Shown here piece by piece: positions 1-6,442 of a DNA stretch of 14,969 nt; the first letter of the stretch is position 1; every line of letters begins with the position of its first letter. The stretch covers positions 1 to 14,969 of the forward strand of contig DEGR01000005.1 in assembly GCA_002351535.1 (NCBI GenBank), given 5' to 3'. The notes beneath the pieces are model-generated. The model was given only the letters and a program-made list of their open reading frames with translations, was not told where the DNA came from and searched no databases. Source of the stretch: Lachnospira sp. UBA2821. Its GTDB lineage: Bacteria > Bacillota > Clostridia > Lachnospirales > Lachnospiraceae. Made by a program: the position numbers and the translations under genes.

Positions 1-18
1 TGACATTTATTAGCTGGA

Positions 19-825
19 CTAATGTTTCATATCACACTCTGCCTGCTCATAGTCAATTAATTTTGTAATTATCCTGTTCGATGAGCATATAGCACAGTTA
101 CAGTCTCTTGGTACTTTAATAGTTCTGAAATTCATCTTAAGTGAGTCATATGTAAGGAGTCTTCCTGTTAACAATTCTCCCTGACCTATGATATACTTAA
201 TTGCTTCCATTGCCTGTAAGCATCCGATAACCCCTGCCATAGCACCGATGACACCTGCCTGCTTACATGTTGGAACAGCATCCTTTGGAGGTGGATTTTT
301 AAATACACATCTGTAACATGGACCTTCTCCCGGAACATAGGTCATAAGCTGCCCCTGAAATCTTATTATTCCTGCATGACAGAATGGCTTTCCTGCCATT
401 ACACATGCATCATTAATCAAAAACTTTGCAGGGAAGTTATCTGTTCCATCTAATATGAAATCATATTCCTCTATAAGTTCACTTATATTAGTTGAATCTA
501 CAAACATTCTGTATGTCTTTACAGTCACATCAGGATTAATTGCTTCCATGGACTCTGCAGCCGATTTTACTTTGGCTTTGCCGAGGTCTTTAGTAGAATG
601 GATAACCTGTCTCTGAAGGTTAGATAAATCTACTTCATCCGCATCAACAATTCCTATTGTTCCTACACCTGCTGCTGCAAGATAAAGTGCTGCCGGTGCT
701 CCAAGACCGCCTGCACCTATAATAAGGACTTTTGCATTTAATAACTTCTTCTGTCCCTTTACTCCGACTTCCTTCAAAATAATATGTCTGGAGTATCTTT
801 CTAACTGTTCATTAGTAAACGCCAT
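19..825 (-). CDS. MoeB/ThiF/HcyF-like adenylyltransferase for a sulfur carrier protein
   Basis: E1-like enzyme of 268 aa, the usual MoeB/ThiF size. It should adenylate the C-terminal glycine of the ThiS-like protein encoded just upstream, so that sulfide can form a thiocarboxylate. Visible motifs are the RYSRHI arginine motif (residues 10-15), the nucleotide-binding loop GAGGLG (37-42), DLSNLQRQ (66-73), DGTDN (126-130), two zinc-binding pairs (C170/C173 and C244/C247) and the TCKQAG region with candidate catalytic C187. There is no rhodanese domain, unlike longer MoeB/MoeZ proteins. The ATG shares one base with the TAA of the preceding gene (TAATG), which implies translational coupling. Context with metY and a sulfite reductase favours the homocysteine role (HcyF of Wolinella, known from the literature) over thiamine or molybdopterin synthesis, whose other genes are absent here. 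The role is inferred; the family is certain. Confidence 0.9.
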   Translation of the reverse strand: MAFTNEQLERYSRHIILKEVGVKGQKKLLNAKVLIIGAGGLGAPAALYLAAAGVGTIGIVDADEVDLSNLQRQVIHSTKDLGKAKVKSAAESMEAINPDVTVKTYRMFVDSTNISELIEEYDFILDGTDNFPAKFLINDACVMAGKPFCHAGIIRFQGQLMTYVPGEGPCYRCVFKNPPPKDAVPTCKQAGVIGAMAGVIGCLQAMEAIKYIIGQGELLTGRLLTYDSLKMNFRTIKVPRDCNCAICSSNRIITKLIDYEQAECDMKH

Positions 826-1034
826 TATCTGGCACCTCCTCCCATGAAATACAGAAATTCTACTTCATCTGCCGCTTTTAATGTTGTAGTTGGAAATGCT
901 TCTCTGTCAACAAATTCGTCATTTACAGTAACCGTAACATATTCCGGATTGTCAACATTTTCTTTCTCAATCAAATCTTTAACTGTTGTTCCCTCTGCGT
1001 ATTCTTTCTTTTCTCCTGCTATACTGATAATCAT
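825..1034 (-). CDS. ThiS/HcyS-like beta-grasp sulfur carrier protein with C-terminal GGGAR
   Basis: Small ubiquitin-fold (ThiS/MoaD-like) protein of 69 aa. ThiS-type features are the N-terminal strand pair, a TTVKDLIE helix start (residues 16-23), the YVTVTVNDEFV strand (32-42) and a DEVEFLYFMGGG ending. It should carry sulfide as a C-terminal thiocarboxylate after activation by the adjoining ThiF-like enzyme. The oddity is the end: the chain finishes Gly-Gly-Gly-Ala-Arg rather than Gly-Gly, so at least Ala-Arg would have to be removed first. A comparable extra residue is known for HcyS of Wolinella, where a metalloprotease removes it. No such protease gene is visible here. A GGAGG site lies 9 bases before the ATG. 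The glycine codons near the end double as the ribosome binding site of the next gene. A thiamine role is possible but the context argues against it. Confidence 0.88.
   Translation of the reverse strand: MIISIAGEKKEYAEGTTVKDLIEKENVDNPEYVTVTVNDEFVDREAFPTTTLKAADEVEFLYFMGGGAR
834..840 (-). promoter_or_regulatory. Shine-Dalgarno of the ThiF-like gene, embedded in carrier Gly codons
   Basis: Read on the minus strand this is AGGAGGT, formed by the consecutive glycine codons GGA GGA GGT of the sulfur-carrier tail. It lies 8 bases before the ATG at 825. It fixes the start of the ThiF-like gene and ties its translation to that of the carrier. Confidence 0.8.
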
Positions 1035-1066
1035 GCTGTTATACCTCCATTTTCATTTTATAAATA

Positions 1067-1384
1067 TTATAAATGCTCTGAAATCATGCTGTCGATTTCA
1101 TCATATCCTACTGCACCAGTGTTTCTTGTAATCTCTGTTCCATTCTTTATAAGAACTAAAGTTGGAACTGATGTGACACCGTATTTTTTAGCAAGTGTCT
1201 CATCATAATTCACATTAACTTTATATACTTTAAGTTTTCCTTCGTTATCATCCTCTATATCACCAAGTGGACCGTTAAGTTTCTTACATGGAATACATGT
1301 ATCTGAATAAAAGTCCAGCAATACAGGTAACTCCGACTTTAAAACAAGTTCTTCAAACTGTTCTTCATTAACTCTCTGTGCCAT
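1067..1384 (-). CDS. Thioredoxin-fold protein with atypical CIPC active site
   Basis: Single thioredoxin domain of 105 aa. The redox motif is C30-I-P-C33 preceded by Ser-Asp-Thr, where classical thioredoxin has Trp-Cys-Gly-Pro-Cys. The cis-proline loop is conserved (SVPTLVLIKNG, P74), and the central DFYSDTC strand and C-terminal helix are in place, so the fold is secure. There is no signal peptide, so it is cytoplasmic. It lies between the TusA-like and ThiS-like genes of the metY operon. That suggests a dedicated reductase, for example for persulfides on TusA, for the sulfite reductase or for the APS reductase. The partner is a guess. The loss of Trp and Gly at the active site should shift the redox potential and partner range away from housekeeping thioredoxin. 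An AGGA sequence lies a few bases before the ATG; the gap from the TusA-like gene is about 50 bases with no obvious structure. Confidence 0.88.
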   Translation of the reverse strand: MAQRVNEEQFEELVLKSELPVLLDFYSDTCIPCKKLNGPLGDIEDDNEGKLKVYKVNVNYDETLAKKYGVTSVPTLVLIKNGTEITRNTGAVGYDEIDSMISEHL

Positions 1385-1433
1385 ATATATTCCTCATTTC
1401 TGACATCAATAGCTGTTTTCTTCTGCCCGGGAA

Positions 1434-1679
1434 TTAATCTCCGACTTTCTTTACTATTAATGTGTATGTTCCATCCTCATTATCTTCAAGTTTAAGTATC
1501 TGATGTCCTTCTTCCTTTATGCTTCTTGGGACATTCTGGACCGTTTCACCGTCATTCATTTTCACCGCAAGAATCTGTCCGTCATCCAGCTCCTCTAATG
1601 CCACTTTCGCTTTTACAAATGTTACAGGGCAGACAACATCAGTAATATCCACTGTATCATCTATCTTAATATCAGCCAT
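1434..1679 (-). CDS. TusA/SirA-family sulfur carrier
   Basis: TusA-fold protein of 81 aa. The conserved cysteine lies in the context DVVCPVTFVKAKVALEEL, followed by a helix, a strand pair with NDGE and a C-terminal VKK strand. Canonical TusA has Cys-Pro-x-Pro; here it is Cys-Pro-Val-Thr. The cysteine would carry a persulfide. Its place directly after the sulfite reductase and before the thioredoxin and ThiS-like genes suggests it hands sulfur from the reductase to the carrier, which is an inference. Two ATG codons are adjacent (1682 and 1679). I chose 1679 because AGGAGG then has a 6-base spacing; 1682 would leave only 3. The start overlaps the end of the sulfite reductase gene by 8 bases, indicating translational coupling. 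Confidence 0.87.
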   Translation of the reverse strand: MADIKIDDTVDITDVVCPVTFVKAKVALEELDDGQILAVKMNDGETVQNVPRSIKEEGHQILKLEDNEDGTYTLIVKKVGD

Positions 1680-2532
1680 CATATGCCTCCTTTAATACTT
1701 CTTCTAATTTATCTTTTCCTACACGGTCAATTGTGAATTTAAAACGTTCTCCCGCATTTGCATAATCTGCAAAAAACTGGATTGCCGCATCTGTTACACG
1801 GAATAGCTGCTCCTCTGATGTAACTAATGGCAATGGAGAATATCCTTTCTCTATCGAATTACCAAATGTTCCTCCAAATGATAATTCATATGCACTCGTT
1901 GCATCCCATGCATCAGTAGGACAACTCTTAACACAACGTCCGCAATAATTACATTTATCATAATTGACGTTTACTTCACCATCGTTAATGGATATTGCAT
2001 TTTCTCTACAGACTTTTGCACAGAGTCCGCAATTAATACATGCCTCTTTTTTCCATTTGACATTCATTGCACCCTTGATACCAACATCATTTTCTTCTGC
2101 CTTAAGGCAGTTGTTGCGGCATCCCGTTACACCGAATTTGAACTTATGAGGTAATTCTCTACCAAAATATCTTTCATCCAGCTTCTTCGATATATCATAA
2201 GAATCAATATTTCCGCTTGGACAAATCTGATTGCCCTGACATGCTGTTACCGTACGCACCCTTGGTCCGCATACACCCGGACGGCATCCTCCCTCAGCAA
2301 GTTCTTCTTTTACTGCATCAATATCTTTTAATTTAATAAATGGAATTTCCACACCCTGTCTGGATGTCAGATGAACATATCCTTCACCATACTTCTCTGC
2401 TACTTCAGCAATCTTAGCCAGATTTTCAGCAGTCAAAGCTCCACCTACAACCGCTAATCGAAGCGAAAAATTATCTTTCTGCTTCTGTCTCATAAATCCG
2501 CCTTTTTTGAGTGTTCCATAATCTACAGCCAT
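1672..2532 (-). CDS. Siroheme sulfite reductase with ferredoxin domain (AsrC/Fsr-type)
   Basis: Single-chain reductase of 286 aa that should reduce sulfite to sulfide by six electrons. After an N-terminal ferrodoxin-like half (about 20-85), the siroheme/4Fe-4S cysteines appear as TACQGNQICPSG (C98, C104) and GVTGCRNNC (C138, C142), the nitrite/sulfite reductase pattern Cx5C...Cx3C. Two bacterial-ferredoxin clusters follow: C165/168/171/175 and C194/197/200/204. A C-terminal part of about 80 aa closes the fold. There is no flavin domain, so electrons probably come directly from ferredoxin. This compact layout resembles AsrC and the C-terminal half of F420-dependent Fsr rather than the large CysI. 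It sits 4 bases after metY, with its GGAGG site inside the last metY codons. Nitrite reduction is a theoretical alternative, but the sulfur context makes sulfite the likely substrate. Confidence 0.9.
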   Translation of the reverse strand: MAVDYGTLKKGGFMRQKQKDNFSLRLAVVGGALTAENLAKIAEVAEKYGEGYVHLTSRQGVEIPFIKLKDIDAVKEELAEGGCRPGVCGPRVRTVTACQGNQICPSGNIDSYDISKKLDERYFGRELPHKFKFGVTGCRNNCLKAEENDVGIKGAMNVKWKKEACINCGLCAKVCRENAISINDGEVNVNYDKCNYCGRCVKSCPTDAWDATSAYELSFGGTFGNSIEKGYSPLPLVTSEEQLFRVTDAAIQFFADYANAGERFKFTIDRVGKDKLEEVLKEAYDG

Positions 2533-2536
2533 ATTT

Positions 2537-3784
2537 TTATTCCTCCATACTATTTTCTATTGCCTGTTTAAAATCCTGCTTCAAATCTTCAATATCTTCA
2601 ATTCCAACGCTTATTCTAATCAAATCGTCATATACTCCGGATTGTTCCTTTTCCGTATCTGACAAATGCGTTGCAATTGTCGATTCAGGGTGAATTACAA
2701 GTGTTTTTGTATCACCGATATTAGCAAGAATATATGGTATCTTAAGAGCATTAATAATTTTAAATGCCCTTTCTTTCGACCCTACACGGACAGTTACAAT
2801 GGCACCGTATCCATTTGAAAGCATTTTGTCTGCCAAACCATGATATTTGCTGCTTTTAAGTCCCGGATAATTAACCGACATCTTCATATCTTTCTCAAGA
2901 AATTCTGCAAGTTCCATCGCATTTTCACACTCGCGGCTCATTCTGAGTCCAAGTGTTTCAAGACCTATAGTATTATAAAAAGCATTCTGCGGTGCAAGGC
3001 ATCCACCAGAGTTTCTGAACAGACCATTTCTCAATTTCACTATGTACGACATTGCACCAAACTTCTTATATGGTTTCAACCCTGGATATCTTTCATAATC
3101 CCATTTAAATCTGCCACTCCATGTAAGAATTCCGCTTATGGAATTACTATGGCCATTCATATATTTCGATGAGGAATTAACTACTATATCCGCTCCAAGA
3201 TTAATAGGTTTCACAAGGTACGGTGTAGCTACTGTGTTATCAATAATCAATGGAATATTATGTGAATGAGCAATCTCTGCAACCAATTCAATATCTGTAA
3301 TGTCAAGCTTTGGATTACCTATTGTCTCCGCAAATATAAGCTTTGTCCTGTCTGTAATTAATGATTCATAATTGGAAGGATTATTTTCCAGAACATACTT
3401 TGTCGTAATTCCCAATCCTTTCAGATCGTCAAACAGTTCGACTGTTCCTCCGTATAGTCCGGCAGCGGCAACAACCTCATCTCCTGCCTGTAAAATATTA
3501 ACCATAGCATTAAATAATGCTGCCATACCTGATGAACAGGCTACAGAAGCCAGTCCATTTTCTAAAAGATTGACTCTTTTCTCAAATGCTTCTACTGTCG
3601 GATTATTGATTCTTGTGTAGGAAAATCCCATTGCTTTATTATCGAAAATCTTCTCAAGTGTTTCTGCATCAGGCTGCTTAAACGCACTGCTCTGATATAT
3701 CGGAACAGTAGTTGCTCCATACGGTGTATCATCATCTACACCGTGCAGCAGTGTTGTATTAAATCCATATCCATTGTCTTTCAT
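2537..3784 (-). CDS. metY: O-acetylhomoserine sulfhydrylase (MetY-type, PLP)
   Basis: Cys/Met-metabolism PLP enzyme of 415 aa, near the usual 420-430 aa of MetY. It makes homocysteine from O-acetylhomoserine and a sulfide donor. Visible landmarks are YxxSSAFKQ near residue 30, the phosphate-binding region SSGMAALFNAM (84-94), the IDNTVATPYL segment (181-190) with the PLP-contacting aspartate, and the Schiff-base lysine K207 in SSSKYMNGH. The C-terminal half contains the family pattern VIHPESTIATHL, typical of MetY rather than cystathionine lyases. As first gene of an operon with sulfite reductase and ThiS/ThiF-like genes, it probably receives sulfur as a protein thiocarboxylate, as reported for Wolinella MetY; this is inferred. 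It has its own promoter and operator about 50-80 bases upstream. GAGG lies about 9 bases before the ATG. Confidence 0.92.
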   Translation of the reverse strand: MKDNGYGFNTTLLHGVDDDTPYGATTVPIYQSSAFKQPDAETLEKIFDNKAMGFSYTRINNPTVEAFEKRVNLLENGLASVACSSGMAALFNAMVNILQAGDEVVAAAGLYGGTVELFDDLKGLGITTKYVLENNPSNYESLITDRTKLIFAETIGNPKLDITDIELVAEIAHSHNIPLIIDNTVATPYLVKPINLGADIVVNSSSKYMNGHSNSISGILTWSGRFKWDYERYPGLKPYKKFGAMSYIVKLRNGLFRNSGGCLAPQNAFYNTIGLETLGLRMSRECENAMELAEFLEKDMKMSVNYPGLKSSKYHGLADKMLSNGYGAIVTVRVGSKERAFKIINALKIPYILANIGDTKTLVIHPESTIATHLSDTEKEQSGVYDDLIRISVGIEDIEDLKQDFKQAIENSMEE

Positions 3785-3832
3785 ATTCTTCTACCTCATT
3801 CGTTAATCAGAATAAATTAACTGTTCAAAATT

Positions 3833-3861
3833 ATAATAGCACTCTATTCCTATTAAGTCAA
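3833..3861 (-). promoter_or_regulatory. Promoter of the metY operon
   Basis: On the minus strand the -35 box TTGACT (3861-3856) and the -10 box TATTAT (3838-3833) are exactly 17 bases apart, and a TGC gives an extended -10. Transcription should begin near 3826, leaving a leader of about 40 bases before metY. No terminator is visible between cysN and this promoter, so readthrough from the upstream operon is also possible. Confidence 0.8.
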
Positions 3862-3865
3862 TAGG
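3849..3865 (-). promoter_or_regulatory. Putative repressor operator overlapping the metY -35 box
   Basis: A perfect inverted repeat, CCTATT-GACTT-AATAGG on the minus strand, covers the whole -35 box. A nearly identical 17-bp site lies at the cysK promoter. Occupancy would block RNA polymerase. The binding protein is unknown; an Rrf2-type cysteine-metabolism regulator (CymR-like) is a reasonable guess from what controls such genes in other Bacillota. Confidence 0.7.
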
Positions 3866-3877
3866 TTTTGTAGGGGT

Positions 3878-5512
3878 TTATATAAAAGCTCCTCCAAAAA
3901 TTTCTTCACCATTAACTCCGGAATATTTGTATATACGTTCTGCTGCCTCATTTACACTAAGTTTCTCATCCTGCCAGTTGCTTATATACAGACGGTTTGT
4001 GGCAAACACAGATGTATCCGTTCCATTGACATACAATAATACCAAAATACCCGCATTGTTAAGATGATTAACTACATTTTCTACATCTTCTCCTTCTTTT
4101 GGTGCATATACATAAGTATGTCTTCCAAGAATTGCAAGCTGTTTTTCCACTTTCTGGACATATTCGAGAGTATTGTCGAATTTATCTGCGTTAAACTCCA
4201 CAGTTATTGCTCTTTGGCCTTTAAAGTTACTTCTTGCTTCACGGTCAATCACACTGTCAGAACTATCATTGGCATCACTAAGAATCTCTGTTACAACACC
4301 ACATGCTGATGTCATATTTGTAACACGGTCAATTAATATTAATTCTCCAAGTGTCTTATGATTTTCAAACAGGTCAACGACAATTGCATCTGCAAATGTA
4401 AGCTCACATACTGCTATTTCATTTTTCTTCAAAGTATGTGCATCTTTTTTCTCACCTGTATTTACATCAATAGTATATTTAATATTTTTAAGTACACCCG
4501 GTATTAACTTTGTTCCGAGTTTAACAAAATAGTTTTTGCCTTCCTCTAACTCTGCGTCATCCATCCATAACAGTGTTGCCTCTACTGATGATGCTACTGA
4601 CACATTTGAATCAACTGAAAGAACACATCCTCTTGACACATCTACTTCGCGGTCCAACTGAATTGTTACAGGCTGTCCTGTTTCCGCAGATTCAGCTTCT
4701 TTGTCTGCAATATGGATACTCTTAACATGTGCCTTTTCGTTGCTTGGATATGTGGTAATCTCTTCTCCCACTTTAATACTTCCAGATTCTATCTGTCCCT
4801 GAAATCCTCTGAATGTATGATTTGGACGGCATACTCTCTGAACAGGCATATAAAATCCTTTTTCTGTATGACTTTCTTTTATATCCACCTGCTCTAAATA
4901 CTGCAATAATACCGGACCGTCATACCATGTAATGTTCTCACTCCTCTTTGTGATATTATCTCCTTCTGTTGCAGATACAGGAATTATTACTGTATTCTCA
5001 AGTCCAAGTTCATCTTTTAACTTCTGAATCTGCGCTTCAATTTCCCTGAATCTGTTTTCATCATAGTTAACAAGGTCCATTTTATTAACAGCGAATACAA
5101 AATATTTAATACCCATAAGTGAGCATATTCTTGCATGTCTCTTTGTCTGAATTAAAACTCCCTGCTTTGCATCAATAAGAATAACCGCAAGGTCAGCAAA
5201 TGATGCACCAACCGCCATGTTTCTTGTATATTCTTCATGTCCGGGTGTGTCCGCAACAATAAAACTTCTGTTATCTGTAGTAAAATAACGGTACGCAACG
5301 TCAATTGTTATTCCCTGCTCACGCTCCGCCATAAGTCCGTCAAGCAATAACGAATAATCAATCGCCCCTTCACGGCTTCCAACTTTGGAATCAAGTTCCA
5401 AAGCCTTTTCCTGATCTGCATATAAAAGCTTTGAGTCATATAAAATATGTCCTATCAATGTTGATTTACCGTCATCAACACTACCGCATGTAATAAACTT
5501 AAGTAACTGCAT
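3878..5512 (-). CDS. cysN: Sulfate adenylyltransferase GTPase subunit with degenerate APS-kinase-like C-terminus
   Basis: Large GTP-hydrolysing subunit of ATP sulfurylase; with CysD it makes adenylylsulfate (APS) from ATP and sulfate. The G domain shows G1 GSVDDGKST (10-18), EREQGITIDVAYRYF with switch I (63-77), G3 DTPGHE (88-93), G4 NKMD (143-146) and SATEGDN (180-186). EF-Tu-like beta-barrel domains follow to about residue 425. At 544 aa it is about 70 longer than E. coli CysN and shorter than bifunctional CysNC. Residues 428-544 still resemble an APS kinase (QKVEKQLAILGRHTYVY and NNAGILVLLYV match its helix and strand patterns), but the P-loop is replaced by FNADKFDNTLE and the DGDN motif is missing. 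This part is therefore probably inactive. An AGGAGG overlapping the cysD stop precedes the ATG; the gap is 12 bases. Confidence 0.93.
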   Translation of the reverse strand: MQLLKFITCGSVDDGKSTLIGHILYDSKLLYADQEKALELDSKVGSREGAIDYSLLLDGLMAEREQGITIDVAYRYFTTDNRSFIVADTPGHEEYTRNMAVGASFADLAVILIDAKQGVLIQTKRHARICSLMGIKYFVFAVNKMDLVNYDENRFREIEAQIQKLKDELGLENTVIIPVSATEGDNITKRSENITWYDGPVLLQYLEQVDIKESHTEKGFYMPVQRVCRPNHTFRGFQGQIESGSIKVGEEITTYPSNEKAHVKSIHIADKEAESAETGQPVTIQLDREVDVSRGCVLSVDSNVSVASSVEATLLWMDDAELEEGKNYFVKLGTKLIPGVLKNIKYTIDVNTGEKKDAHTLKKNEIAVCELTFADAIVVDLFENHKTLGELILIDRVTNMTSACGVVTEILSDANDSSDSVIDREARSNFKGQRAITVEFNADKFDNTLEYVQKVEKQLAILGRHTYVYAPKEGEDVENVVNHLNNAGILVLLYVNGTDTSVFATNRLYISNWQDEKLSVNEAAERIYKYSGVNGEEIFGGAFI

Positions 5513-5524
5513 ATACTGTACCTC

Positions 5525-6430
5525 CTAGAAATATCCTTCTCTTTTTCTTCTCTCCATTGAACCTGCTGCCTCGTTATCAATAACTCGTGTTGTACGCTCA
5601 GACGACACTGCACTAAGTGTCTCCTCTATAATTGCATCTAATGTATCTGCATCCGATTCAACACCACCTGTAAGTGGATAGCATCCAAGTGTTCTGAAAC
5701 GTACTTTTTTATTAACTATCTTTTCTCCCGGAAGCAGACGTTCCTTCATACGGTCATCATCAACCATAATGATATTGCCGTCACGTATTACAACCGGTCT
5801 CTCCTTTGCAAAATAAAGAGAAGGAATCTCTATTTTCTCTCTTGCTATATACTGCCATATATCTTTTTCAGTCCAGTTAGAAAGCGGGAATACTCTTACC
5901 TCTTCGCCCTTGAAAAGCTTCGTATTAAATAACTTCCACATCTCCGGTCTCTGATTTTTAGGGTCCCATGCATGTGCTGAATTACGGAATGAGAATATTC
6001 TTTCTTTTGCTCTCGATTTTTCCTCATCTCTTCGTCCTCCACCAAATGCTGCAGTAAATCCATATTTATCAAGTGCCTGCTTTAATGCCTGCGTTTTCAT
6101 AATATCTGTATAAGCTGAACCATGGTCAAAAGGATTAATTCCCTCTTTAACACCTTCTTCGTTAATATACTCTAACATTTCAAGTCCGTATTTTTCAGCC
6201 ACATGGTCTCTGAACTCTATCATCTCTCTGAATTTCCATGTAGTATTTACATGTAAAAATGGAAAAGGTGGCTTTTCAGGATAAAATGCTTTTAATGCAA
6301 GATGAAGCATTACCGAGCTATCCTTTCCTATTGAGTAGAGCATTACGGGTTTTTCACACTCTGCTGCAACCTCTCTCATAATGTATATTGCTTCTGCTTC
6401 CAATTCATCTAAATGCGTCATTGTACTCAT
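5525..6430 (-). CDS. cysD: Sulfate adenylyltransferase small subunit
   Basis: ATP-binding catalytic subunit of the CysDN ATP sulfurylase, 301 aa, matching the usual 300-302 aa. The N-type ATP pyrophosphatase P-loop is SIGKDSS (33-39), preceded by EKPVMLY. Other family segments are PFPFLHVNTTWKFREMIEFRD, NPFDHGSAYTDIMKTQALKQAL, FGGGRRDEEKSRAKERIFSFR and RFRTLGCYPLTGGVES, and the typical RKREGYF carboxyl end is intact. It is 12 bases downstream of aprB with AGGAG 7 bases before the ATG, and 12 bases upstream of cysN. Unlike many assimilatory operons, the neighbours are APS reductase genes rather than a PAPS reductase. Nothing looks broken. Confidence 0.96.
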   Translation of the reverse strand: MSTMTHLDELEAEAIYIMREVAAECEKPVMLYSIGKDSSVMLHLALKAFYPEKPPFPFLHVNTTWKFREMIEFRDHVAEKYGLEMLEYINEEGVKEGINPFDHGSAYTDIMKTQALKQALDKYGFTAAFGGGRRDEEKSRAKERIFSFRNSAHAWDPKNQRPEMWKLFNTKLFKGEEVRVFPLSNWTEKDIWQYIAREKIEIPSLYFAKERPVVIRDGNIIMVDDDRMKERLLPGEKIVNKKVRFRTLGCYPLTGGVESDADTLDAIIEETLSAVSSERTTRVIDNEAAGSMERRKREGYF

Positions 6431-6442
6431 ACTTTTTCTCCT

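Noticed and set aside
1..6. Start of another gene after the ThiF-like gene
   Set aside because: An ATG is present at position 6 on the minus strand, but only two codons are visible and no ribosome site is evident, so it is not listed as a feature.
3802..3821. GTTAAT/ATTAAC inverted repeat in the metY leader
   Set aside because: Six AT-rich pairs with an 8-base loop are weak and easily found by chance in such sequence; no riboswitch-like core surrounds it.
3849..3865. Palindrome as a transcription terminator of cysN
   Set aside because: The stem is only 6 bp and AT-rich with no T-run after it, and it overlaps a near-perfect -35 box and matches the cysK site, so an operator fits better.
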